64,000 nucleotides of DNA from NCBI GenBank assembly GCA_033002965.1, contig JAURVB010000825.1, positions 21,833-85,832 of the forward strand, written 5' to 3'. The notes beneath the pieces were generated by a model. That model saw only the letters and a program-made list of their open reading frames with translations, searched no databases and was not told the origin of the DNA. Made by a program: the position numbers and the translations under genes. Shown here piece after piece: positions 30,208 through 41,270 of this stretch (positions are counted from its first letter, which is position 1; each line of letters begins with the position of its first letter). The stretch comes from Piper betle. Taxonomy: Eukaryota > Streptophyta > Magnoliopsida > Piperales > Piperaceae.

Positions 30208-31535
30208 TGTAACGACCCACCATTTTTCACAACATTGTGGGCCTAGCTGGCCAGGTGTTACTCACAATTAAGCAAATATGTCTAACATTTTTATTTAACA
30301 AAAACATATATAAAGATCCCACAGTCTTAGACCGTTTCCCAGTAGCGACACTTATTTCTCAAATAAATAATAAAGGAGTCCTCAAATTTATTTTGCTCCA
30401 TGCCCTGGTTGTCAATCACCTACTTTCGTATCTGCACACCTGCGGAGGCAATTCTGCGTTAGTGATTACAACACTAAGTAGTATAATAGATAAAATAAAT
30501 CAAGTAAATTCCACTATTTCCTTATGTTTATTTTAATATGCGGTGGAGCGATTCCGCTATACTCCAAAACAATGCGGAGGAGGTATCTGCTGTGATCCGC
30601 ACACCCCAGCCATAGCCCTTTTGTGGGGAGGCTACCACTACCGTCTCCAGTGCCAGTGCCTCGCACACCCCGGCCGTAGCCTTTTTGTGGGGAAGCTATC
30701 ACTGCACTCAGGTGATTGCTATGCCCCGTTTATGGGGAATTAGTTCATGTAATTAGTTCATGTTAGTCTTCATTTCTTATTAAATTTTCAGCAATTCTAA
30801 TGATAATTAATTATTAATTATCATTATCCAAATCCCCATTATCTAATTGATAATTTAATTATTAACATGTCCATTTACAAAACAACTAAGCAATCGACAA
30901 GAACCCCATGCATAAGACGCTGGAGATCTAGCAACTTGGCAGGGCATCTTCAACAAACCTTGCATGCAAGAATCCTAATGGAAACAAATAAGATGAGGGA
31001 TGAAATACTCACACAGTAATGGGGAGGTCGCCTGGGATGGAGATGAGGGATGAAATACTCCCTCCTCCTGCATATATATACACTTCAACCATTCCCTCCA
31101 TTAAATTCTCATACCCCATCATCCATTGGTATTTCCTAGGTTCAACGAGCCCCTTCATTAAATTCTCACACCCCATCATCCATTGGTATTTCCTAGGTTC
31201 AACGACCCCTTCATTAAATTCTCACACCCCATCATCCATTCATGAATACCATTCCCTCCATTAAATTCTCATACCCCATCATCCATTGGTATTTCCTAGG
31301 TTCAACGAGCCCCTTCATTAAATTCTCACACCCCATCATCCATTGGTATTTCCTAGGTTCAACGACCCCTTAATTAAATTCTCACACCCCATCATCCATT
31401 CATGAATAGGTATTTTCTAGGTGACCTTAAGTCGAACCATGACCGGTCGACTTGATAACCAACCATATCGGTTCATCCATATTTATTTCATAATATTTAG
31501 GTTCGAGTCTTGTAATAAAAATCATGGTTTTTACA
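30208..31535 (+). mobile_element. Solo-LTR-like element with 5-bp target duplication CAGGG
   Basis: TGTAACGACCC starts at 30208 and TTTTTACA ends at 31535, giving the TG...CA termini of an LTR. CAGGG flanks it at 30203-30207 and 31536-31540. Removal rejoins sequence homologous to the family-P relative around 39110. The element contains a tandem repeat array (31085-31410) and no coding sequence. It has different internal sequence from family P. Confidence 0.8.
31085..31410. repeat. Tandem array, ~57-bp units in a three-unit higher-order repeat
   Basis: Six units share 'cattaaattctca' followed by 'accccatcatccatt'. They alternate as A-B-C-A-B-C: A with 'cattccctc', B with 'caacgagcccctt', C ending in 'catgaata'. 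The A-B-C block is about 166 bp and occurs twice, almost identical, so the block itself was duplicated. It lies wholly inside the solo-LTR-like element. Confidence 0.85.
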
Positions 31536-33179
31536 CAGGGCTATGTACATGTAGTTTTTCGAGTTTTCAGTCAGAGGTGGGATGAGGGAACATTGACGAG
31601 GGCATCTTGAAATAGGACCTGTGCTCGTCAAAGTGGGCTCTAGAATTAGTGAGCGTTTGTTCCACTCCTGATAACTCCACCTTTGAGTTCCTTAAATCTG
31701 GAGAAGTGTGGAGGTTTACGAGCACTACCATGCAACACATGTCTAGACTTGTGGTTTCCAAGGGTACTGAAGGAGCATCTATGAGAGTACTTGACCTTTG
31801 TACTCTGGGCTAGGAGTGATACGGTGGATATAGAGGGCTGAAAGAACATAAATTGATTTTCCCGCTTAAGGGATAGTTTAAAGTAGCCAATGAATGAGAT
31901 GAGATAGAAAGGGGACGCCGTCACACGAGGTTGACGACTCCTACTTATTGCCCTTATAAGAGTTTCTTGTGTCAATTTGTTATTAGTTATTTTTGGACCG
32001 GTAATGCTCATTACTAAAGTCTTTTTATTATCTATGTAGGTGAGAACTATGAGGAATGAGTGCTGTTGGGACTCTGGAGGAGTAGCACTGAAATTACACA
32101 CACATGTACCTGCGAGTGTAATTGATGATGATGATGAGTGTTGAATTGTTTGAATGATGAAATTTGATTGCCATTCTGTGAATCAATATAAATATTTTGC
32201 ATGTGAATGAAATTGAGAATGGAAATAAACAAGGTGAGCCATGGAGTTTAGACTCGGCTCCGATGCTAAAGAAAGTAATGATAACTAGAATGTGAAGGAA
32301 ATGTCGTGTTGTGAGTGTATTTTATATTTTTATTAATATAAATGTATACTATTTGCTGTTGATAGGGTGATCCCTATTGCACTTTAAGGGGAGTTTCTGT
32401 CTGTTTCGTTTTAAAAATAGATATTTTCTCTAAACTTTTCAGTTGTTTGGTTTGTTTTATAATTGATTGCATATCATAGCATGCACCTAGAACAACGTTA
32501 GAACCCAAACATCCCATTCATGCTTTGCATGTTGCATCACTATCTTGAGACGCCAAGGGTAGATTCGGGTTGGCTTAACCAAATCAAGTAGATTAGCAAA
32601 TGGTTTAGTCACCAGTAACATTTTTGGGTTGGTTCAATGGTGAACTGAAATGAGGTGTTACAGTTCTTATCTTCAAGGGTTATTAATTATGGAAGTAAAA
32701 CACATCTAGATGGCATGTGTTAAGTGTGGTCTGAAAAAATAGTCACATAATATGTCCTACGATTTGGAAATCAAACAACAATAGAGTAAACCTGTAAATT
32801 AGAGAAGAGTCCTAACAAGCTTGAGGTCCAAGCTCTAAGCATATTGGCACTTCTATAGCGAGCTTAGACTCTGGAACCGAAAATGGCAGAATATGGGCTG
32901 AAAACTGCTGAAAAGGACTGTCAAGTCAACTGGGCTAAACCGAACAAAGTTGGGCCGAGTTGACTCGGTCTAGGTCAATTGGTTGGGTTGAACTAAATGG
33001 TACGGTTACCGGATGTGGACAAGCAAACACAGACGCAAACAAGCATACAGGCAGCTCAACAAGACGGACATGGGTATGTCACCAAACAGACCAGCGATGC
33101 CCTTTGCCAATAAACAACAATATCAGTGAAGCAGGGGTCGTTGCTAGTCGCGATCGACGACAGAGGAGATGGGGAGGGT

Positions 33180-33770
33180 GATGGAGGCAGCGATTGACAG
33201 AGTTTGGCCTACAAATGGACGGAAAACAGCCAGAAATTGGGGAAAATACTGCCAGGAATGGTGATGTTACCAGCGGCAATCTCGAAAAAGGCGAGGGTCG
33301 GGGGCGGTCTAAAAGCCTCAGCCTCAGCAAGGTCAAGCTGCAAGGGTGGTTTGCCTCACTAGCATTGGATAAGAGCATGAAAGGCGGCGGCAGCTGTGGG
33401 GATCGACGATCAAAATGCCATTTTTGGCTGTGACTGCGATGGTGTCAATGCTGGTGGAAGGTCCTGGCTGGTAAATGGAGGTAGCAATCGACAGAGTTTG
33501 GCCTGCAAATGGACAGAAAGCAGCCAGAAATTGGGAAAATGCCACCGCGAATGGTGACATCACCAATGGCGATCTCGATAATGGCAAGGGTTGAGGGTGA
33601 TCTCAAAGCCCCGACCTCAACGAGGTGAAGCCACCGGGGTGGTTTGCCTCACTAGCATCATAAAAGAGCACGAAAGGTTGCGGTGTCAGTGGTAATCAAC
33701 AATCAAAGCGCTGTTTTTAGTAGTGATTGCGATGGTGCTGGCGCTGGTGGAGGGTCTTGGTCGATAGCTG
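33180..33770. repeat. Diverged tandem duplication, period about 294 bp
   Basis: gacagagtttggcct occurs at 33196 and 33490. The two following blocks share many phrases (cagccagaaattggg, ggtggtttgcctcactagcat), interrupted by substitutions and small indels. It lies in the GC-richer interior of the minus-strand family-P element. Short frames across it are not conserved between the copies. Confidence 0.8.
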
Positions 33771-34526
33771 GTCGCAGAGTGGCCATGATGGTGCTGGTCC
33801 AGTGTTTGGAGGCTGGCTGGAGTCTCGTTGGTGGTGGTCTAAAGTGCTGCCTGTGCTAGGGGTAGAAAAACTTCGAAATGTGGGAGAAATTTCTAAAAAA
33901 TAACTAGGTGAAAGCTAGGACTGATGTGGCCGAACGAGATTTTACCATGTGGGTAGGAGGTTTGAATGCCCAACAACTTGTAGGCCTAGTGTGGTCCACC
34001 TATAGTATATACATGATATATATGGTTGAAAAGCTCCAATCAATGGCGTCAAAAGTCGAAACTAACTTGAAGCCTAACAATGACTCTATGGACGAAAATC
34101 GGGGTAATAAATTTAAATAGACCTCAAAACCATGAACTCAATGGGACAAAGATCTGAGAGTCAAATTAAAGAGGACCTAGAGGGACAATCCAATACTCCA
34201 AAATCCCTAAGATGCATGTAAATATGATACCCTTAGAAAGTCCAAATGAATATTAAATACAACAACGACCTAGATCTAACTGTAAAACCCCAAGCAAACA
34301 CAAGCAAGAATTTGTGTACCTTGAGCATATGTTGATAACCCATGCTTTGCTGTAGCATAACCGAATCTGTCATCTGCATATAAGTTATACCCATTCTGTA
34401 TAACATACTCATACGGTTATCTGTGCCCCATTCTCTTGGTTTTAAAGCCGAACTAACTCAAACTGACTCAAAACTAGCCCAAACCGGGCAAGGCAACAAG
34501 CTGGTAAAACTTTACCCGAAGCTGAC

Positions 34527-37339
34527 ACTATGTATTAAAGTTCAAACTTCACTCCACACCAAAAAACGTAAGTAAACTTTGCTCCTCACTTTTCTCCACT
34601 TCACTTTTCTCCATTTTTTAAGATCAAAGAACATTTTTTGGAGTAAAGAAACAATAAAAAAATTAATCCATGCTCACTTTTAAATATTTTCAAATATAGA
34701 AAAAAATCTAAAATATTTCACCATCGCAAAAATTAGTATGGAGAAAGAGGGAAGAAAAGTCTTTTTTTTGTAGTGATAGTTTTTATAAAAAAATTTATTG
34801 ATGCAAAATATTTGTATGATTTATGTAAAATTTTGATTTGAAATCAAATGCCCATTAAATAAGTACAAAAGCTTCTAAAAATTACATGTGAGTTCTCAAT
34901 ACTCTTGAATTTTTAGAATCATCTCCACTCCCTATAAAGCTAAGGCTTTTTGCTTGGTGGTTTTAATTTTGGTTCAGTCGTGACCCGGATCGAGGGTCTT
35001 ACCTGACCATTTTGTCACATATTTATGTATGGTATCTAGGTATGTATGAGTTGCTTGGCCTTATCTTCCTTCAGCGTTCAGTATGCCTGTTTGGATGTGC
35101 ATCACACCCAATTTTTTAATTTTGGTCCAATTTAATCGTGTATAGTTAGATGTTAGGACGGTGTCCCTCGCATGTCTTTTGTGTGCTTGCTATGTGTTTG
35201 ATAACCTTTCGAACCATCTTAACCACTTTTGGGACCTGTAGTGCAATATCCGAGGTGGACCTGATTGCTTTACGGTAAAAACCCTAAGTTTTTAGGTTTT
35301 GAGATAACCCAACCCATACCATTTTAGCTAACCCAACCTGTAGATTCTTATCTATCCAACCCATACCTCTATTGGTATGGCACCCATAGCTCTATAGGTA
35401 GGCACCCATACCTCTATAGGTATGACACCCACACCTCTATAACATCACCAAGCCAACTCATACCTCTATAGGTATGGCACCTATACCTTTATAGGTATGA
35501 CACCCATACCTATGACATCACCAAACCAACCACCATTTTTCTATAAAATCCACCCTTTCCCTTACATTTTCACCATTTTTCCTTCCCTCTTCACCTCCAA
35601 CCACTTTCTTCTACTCTACTTGGCCTTCTTCTTCCTTCTTGGAGCTCCAAGAAACCCCTCCACGTTCCTAGTATCCTTGGGTGGTAGGCTTTGAGGTTGG
35701 ATGCCTCAAAAGACCTCTCCTTGGTCTTCACTCGTTAGCATAAGGTTTGGGTTGCCACTGTTTCTCATTGTTTGATGTTTATTGCTTGTATGATTCCATG
35801 AATTTATTTTTATAACATTTTTATCATGCATATATGAATGTTAGTAGAAGTTTAAGTACACATTCATCTTATTTGGACATGTAAATAAATATATATGATT
35901 TTTACAATGCATGTAGGTCATTGATATGCAATATATGTAGGGTATTGTGAATGCAGCGCATTTTTAAAAATTGTGGCACATTGGTTCTAAGCCAAATGGG
36001 TACTGTGGCGGGTTATATATGGAAGATGTGAGGGTGTAAGCGATATATGAATGTTTATATGTTTGTAAGATGCTTTTTTGTAGGCAATTATGGTATGATA
36101 TGTGGCTGCAACAGCCTGCTATATGATTTTGAAAGTTTTTACAACTTTTTTGTGTGGATACCTATTTGCCAGAAATAATATATTACTAGTCTCTACAGGA
36201 GCAATAATCAATTTTTTGATTGCTGACATTTTTCTCTAATATATGTAGGTGTTTAGTCTTGTTGACCAGTGTAGGCAGATGGATCAGATGGCTCATGGAG
36301 GGGGATTTTGTGTTGTATTTGTGTTAATTACCGAGTTGATATGAAATTGAGATGTAGCATGTTATTGGAATAAGCCCTGAAGTTGTATGAACTTGTATGT
36401 TTTGGGATAAGTCAATTGATTGTTGTTGTCCACGTGTGCTTTATATATCATTACATTATCATTGTGGTGCGGACACACTTTGGGGTACTCTAGCTATCTT
36501 TTGCAAGGTATAAGCCTCAAAGTGCTAGAACATGATGAGGAGCTTACTAAGTATGTGAAACATATTTGTTGTAGCTGTATAAGTGTGTGATAAAGAAACG
36601 CGGTTAGGAGGAGCATACGGTTCATAATGCTTGAAGACCCATGTGAAGTCCGAGTGTTAGGGTTTGATGCCCTAACATCCGATGATGCTGTGTTTAATCA
36701 TTTTATTTTCTTACACATGTCGGGTATGTGGAATAGGTAACCATGACCCTTGTTCAAATTCTCTGCATTTATCTACATGTAAGAAATTAAGAAATGCAAC
36801 GAATCATTTGAACTAAGCAGTAAGAAAAGGTTCATGTCACAACATGCAACCTCAAAACTGTAGCTGGGGTGTGCCTCTTCTACAGTTGAGAGTGAACATC
36901 AGCATTTTTAAAATCACCACTCATGGTTGCAGGGGATGATCCTTAAGTTTAAGAGCCTCTCTATGCTAGTATAAATCAGCATGTATATGTGATGAAATCC
37001 TGTAAGGTTACTCATCGTAAGCCTCCTCAAGGGTTGAGATCCGCTTCCACAAAGTTGTATGAGAGTAGTCCAACAAATAATTTTCCAAATTATAATATTG
37101 CACTTCGCCCCACCCTTGGACAGATAAAAATGGGGTGTTACACTCCCAAATTAGGCTTACCTTTTTACACATGTCATGAGATGCCCAATAATATTCAGAT
37201 TAAGCTTAGAAATTCATGCACGTATATATAGTTAATGTCATGAAATTAAATTCTAGTACTAGTGTAGTGTGATAGATATAATAATTGTGCAATGTACTTA
37301 ATAGTTTTTCAATTTATTTTTTTGTAAAATCGGCCCAAA
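34527..37339. other. Repeat-derived noncoding DNA, with a probable LTR 3' end at 37142
   Basis: No gene seen. ATGGGGTGTTACA ending at 37142 looks like the 3' terminus of another plus-strand LTR, but I could not find its 5' end or a duplication of the flanking CTCCC. A minisatellite lies at 35350-35520. Confidence 0.4.
35350..35520. repeat. Palindromic minisatellite
   Basis: About seven irregular units of 22-27 bp built on 'acccatacctctataggtatg' (20-21 bp) variants. Each contains the near-palindrome TACCTCTATAGGTA, so single strands could form a run of small hairpins. Units are separated by 'gcacc', 'gacaccc' or 'acatcaccaa' spacers. Confidence 0.8.
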
Positions 37340-37344
37340 TGCAA

Positions 37345-40206
37345 TGTAAAACCCCAGCTTTGGATTAGGGTTTTACCCGTTTGTTGCCTTACCTGGTTCA
37401 GGCCAATTTTGTGCCAATTCCACTTTCAAACCATGAGTATGGCCTAAATGGTCATGTGAGCATGTTATAAAGGTTGGGTATGTCCGACATACATATTATA
37501 GCTTCAGTTATACTATAGTAGAGCAAGAGTTACCAACGTATATTCGAAATATAAGAGTTCTTGCTTGTGTTTGCTCAAGGTATTAGGACAAGATCTAGCC
37601 TATTGTAGCTTTTAGTAAGGAGTATCTCTTTTGCATGTACTAGAGGGATTTTGTAGTATTGAACTGCCCATGTGAGCCCAGTTTGATTTGAATCTCAAAT
37701 CATCACAAGTTGAGGGTAGGGGGATGCTTACCTAACTTCATTGCCTCAATTTCCGATTTGCGCTACCCTCTTGCCTATACCTATGTCCATCAAGTGCACC
37801 CAACCCAGTGGCTTAACTCAAACTGAGTTCACTCGGTTTCACTTAGTCCAACTCTGCCCAATTGACTAACTTTTTTAAGCTATTTTTCCCTGTTTTCGTC
37901 TATTTTTCTACCATTTTCAGTAATTCGAGATCCTCTACATTAATTTAGATGCATATTCACTATTTGACACATTTCGATATCATGAATGCCTTTATTTAAT
38001 TATTAATTAATTAATTACTTAATTCATTATTTGATTTATCTCTTGTTACTTATTAATTCATTGTATATAATGCACGTTTATATGATTACTTATCATTATT
38101 GATGATGTATTTATTTGTTAATATTATTCTTGTTCATTTTTATCTTATTTATTTTAATTAATTAGTTAGTTATTATTTATTTTCTCATTCATGTTCTTAT
38201 TTATTTATGTTTAGTCGTATATTCATATATTTGATATTTATATTAGTATTGTTCATGATTAATTGTTATTAATTATTTATTCATTTAGTAAGTTAATTAT
38301 TTATGCCTTTAATTAAATATTTATTTATTTATGAATTTATTAATTTATTTACCTACTTGCTTGTGTAGGTGTTGATATTTACTTGCGTTTAGTTTTATAT
38401 TTATATAGTATTATTCATATTCATATTATTATTCATTATTAATATATTATTTATTTTTATGCATTTATGATTAATCTATTGCTTCATGAGTTTATATATA
38501 TAATTATTCATTAACTAATTGTTTTTTAAATTATTATTCATGATTTATTTATCTATATACTTTCATGCATGATTAGCATGTTGTTGATTACTGTTTTTAT
38601 GTTTATGCGTACAGCTATTATTTTTATTTATTATTCTTTTATTTATTTGACTTTATTTATTTATTTGTTTATTATTTTTCATGTTTCAATTTGTGTGCCA
38701 AGTGTTTATTTGTTGATTTATTTGGTGTTGTTGATTGTTTGAATATTGTTATTGATGACATGAGAACCCACCACGACTATGCATCATATAGAGTTGTCAG
38801 TCTTTTGTTGAGTAGTGGTTCCAATTTAGTTTCCGGAATCTGAGCTCTTCATAGATCTGTCGTCATGTTTGAAGCTTAGACTTTAGGCCCATTAGGGCTA
38901 TTCTCAACTTTGTCGCTTTATTCTATTGTGGATTTGATTTTTAGATCATAGGACGTGTTAAGTGGTTATTTTATTGAACCCTATTTAACACAAGCCATCT
39001 AGACACATTTTACTTCTGTTATTAATAAACCTTGAAGTAGAGATCCCTCGTGTTGTTTTCGAATTTAGCTCCACCTCATGTTTCCTTTGGGCCTACTTAT
39101 ATGATTCCTTTCTCAGACTTATGTATAGTTATTATTAACTTTTCAGTGAGTTGAGAGTTGGTGAACTTGACTTTGTATATGTTGTGAGCAAATACATATA
39201 CAGGTCACAACGGGTTTTGGATTAGTGAGGGTTGTTTCATTCTGGAGAGATCCTGACATCTCTATGTCTTAAGCTTTCTCACACCGATGAGGCGTGGAGT
39301 AAACGGGTACTTTTTTGTATAACTCATGTCTAGGCCTGTAGTATCAAAGGGTACTAAAGGCTACCTTATAATATTTGGCCTTTGTGCTCTGAGCCAAGTT
39401 TTATATAGGGGTTTGGAGAGGGCTTAGGATATGTGTTTTTCCCTAAAAATGAGACTAATTATTGCTGAGAGAAACATTTTTCGAGAGTGGCACAACACCA
39501 ATAAATTTCGGGATGCTATCTACCATGCAGCTTGATGGCTCTTCAGTTGATATTCTTTGAGTGTTCTTATGGAATTATAAATTGGTTTTACTTTCTCGTG
39601 GAAGTCAATTTCCACTTGCCAATTTTTTAAGCTATTTACTGGGTTGGTGATACTTGTTACTTATAGTTTTCCTATTATATATGTAAGTCTTGTATTCTTA
39701 TGTGTTGGGTCACCCTTGGTGGAAGGATAAATAGTTACTCCACACACTTTTGCTCAGTGCACCATTTTTTGTGTGTGCTTTTGTCCGTGTTTGATGTGTG
39801 ATTTCATGTATAATAGTTGATGTATTGTGATATACTCTAACTAACTTATGTATCAGTAGATAGTAGATCGGACATAGTATCAAGTCTCTTGATGAGACAA
39901 TTAGACTTCAGTTCTAATTGTTATTTTGAAGTATTTACTTATGTATATTGCCTATTTATATAGTTTGGTTCACATGTCTTGTCATTACATGTAGCTTTTT
40001 ATTAAGTTGTTGCACGCATCCATTCATCTTTTCCTATTGAGTGTTGGCTGCGCATTTAGTAGTGTATTCCTCTTTCAAAATGCCAAAAGGGTTTCTTCAG
40101 TCTATTTCTTATTCGAGTTTTTCTGATTAATTGATTTAGAAATGACTTGACTTGATCGTAATCATTCTGATCTGGTTCTTAGGTGAACTGGATTCGGTGT
40201 GTTACA
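37345..40206 (+). mobile_element. LTR-type element (family P), complete, with 5-bp target duplication TGCAA
   Basis: It starts TGTAAAACCCC and ends GTGTGTTACA; TGCAA is present at 37340-37344 and 40207-40211. It is 2862 bp with no open frame resembling gag or pol, so a solo LTR is the simplest reading. Part of the interior (about 37970-38720) is very AT-rich with ATTTATT-like low complexity. The first 35 bases form an internal inverted repeat (TGTAAAACCC and GGGTTTTAC), also seen in the other copies. It is the reference copy from which the two elements at 27377-34526 can be recognised. Confidence 0.85.
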
Positions 40207-40211
40207 TGCAA

Positions 40212-41261
40212 CATAATAGATCTAACTCAAACATAATAGACTTAAGTCATCCATTCAACCATAGTTCAAAAATTAAGTTGAATATCTATAAACTATCTCC
40301 CATTAATAAATCGGATCATAATCTAATAGTTGATATGTATTGTATGTGGACTAATTTTTAGGAGTTTTATAATGTACTCATCTTAAGAAATTTTGTTGCC
40401 AAAATTCTTATACTCGACCCATGGCTAAGAGTGTAGCTCACAGCTAATCTAGCCCATCATTCAATATGAAACTAGGTTGCCTTTAATACCAGTGAACTTT
40501 AATGACTTGTCATAATTATTTTTATTTATTAATTAAATTAAATTAGAATACAATAACCACACGTATAATTAGGAAGACTTAAATTATATAACTTAATTGA
40601 TTATTTTTTACTGGGAACTTTACAATTTATTGGAATGTGCTAAGTTGCCAGCGTCAACGACCACATGCGCATGGAAGCAATTTTTTCCTTTTATAGCATG
40701 ACCAGGTCATATTAATGTATTCACAGGTACAAGAAAAAGATGTGTGGAAGATATAATTTGCCCAACACGTCTCTTTTGCCTCACAATTCATTTAAGTCAA
40801 TTACGGCACTTGTGATCAGAATGGACAAGATCTTTCTTCCTTTCAGTAACATGTTTTCCTTTCTTTCTCTGGAATGAATCTAATCTCGAGGAGAATAATG
40901 GCATTTACAATTTAAAGGGAAATTTCACTTATCATAAGCAAACTTTAAATCATATAATTTCTTTTAGATCAAACTTGATTTTTACAACAGGGCTCTTCAA
41001 CGAATTCATATCATAGACACCTTATCCATTGAAAAAGAAGCAAGAGATAGTCTTTCAAAGAAATTGTTTACGAGATGGTCTTAGTGGGGCCCATAACTCG
41101 CTTATTTATATGCTTAAACATTATTTACATGAAATATAAATTTAATGTGGAAATCTCCACCACAAAATTATATAGTTATAAATTAATTGCAACCATGAGT
41201 GATACCGATACTTCTCAAACTAGTGAGAAACCACTCCTCACACATGAGTAAATCCACTCCC
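40212..41261. other. Noncoding host DNA left of the viral array
   Basis: AT-rich, no gene seen. Immediately left of the viral array are two near-palindromic words, gtgagaaaccactcc (about 41223) and gagtaaatccactcc (41246-41260), followed by a short TA run (41262-41270). Confidence 0.55.
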
Positions 41262-41270
41262 ATATATATA

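Larger units (their letters stand above)
28566..32662 (+). mobile_element. LTR-type element (family P), plus strand, with 5-bp target duplication GTTCT
   Basis: It starts TGTAAAACTC and ends GGTGTTACA, and is flanked by GTTCT at 28561-28565 and 32663-32667. Cutting it out restores continuous homology of the surrounding minus-strand element to the copy at 37345-40206. After removing the internal insertion (30208-31535 plus its duplication) its length is about 2.76 kb, close to the 2.86 kb of that intact relative. No gag, pol or RT motif is present, so it reads as a solo LTR. A GC-rich portion (about 29000-29300) shows frames on both strands without recognisable protein. Confidence 0.8.
27377..34526 (-). 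mobile_element. LTR-type element (family P), minus strand, split by a nested copy of its own family
   Basis: The left edge TGTAACATAACGATTCCAG is the complement of the 3' end of the element at 37345-40206 and tracks it through 28565. After the nested insertion the match resumes at 32668 (ggttattaatta.gg, then catctagatggc) and continues to about 34526. There the text (aaggcaacaagctggtaaaac) matches the complement of the first 200 bp of that element. Net length after removing the insertion is about 3 kb. The right terminus lacks the expected GGGGTTTTACA, and I found no target duplication, so that end is eroded or truncated. No coding capacity seen. Probably a solo LTR of a long-LTR family. Confidence 0.65.

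Noticed and set aside
31085..31410. Regular repeats that might recall a CRISPR-like array.
   Set aside because: Units are contiguous and nearly identical with no unique spacers, and the context is a plant LTR element.
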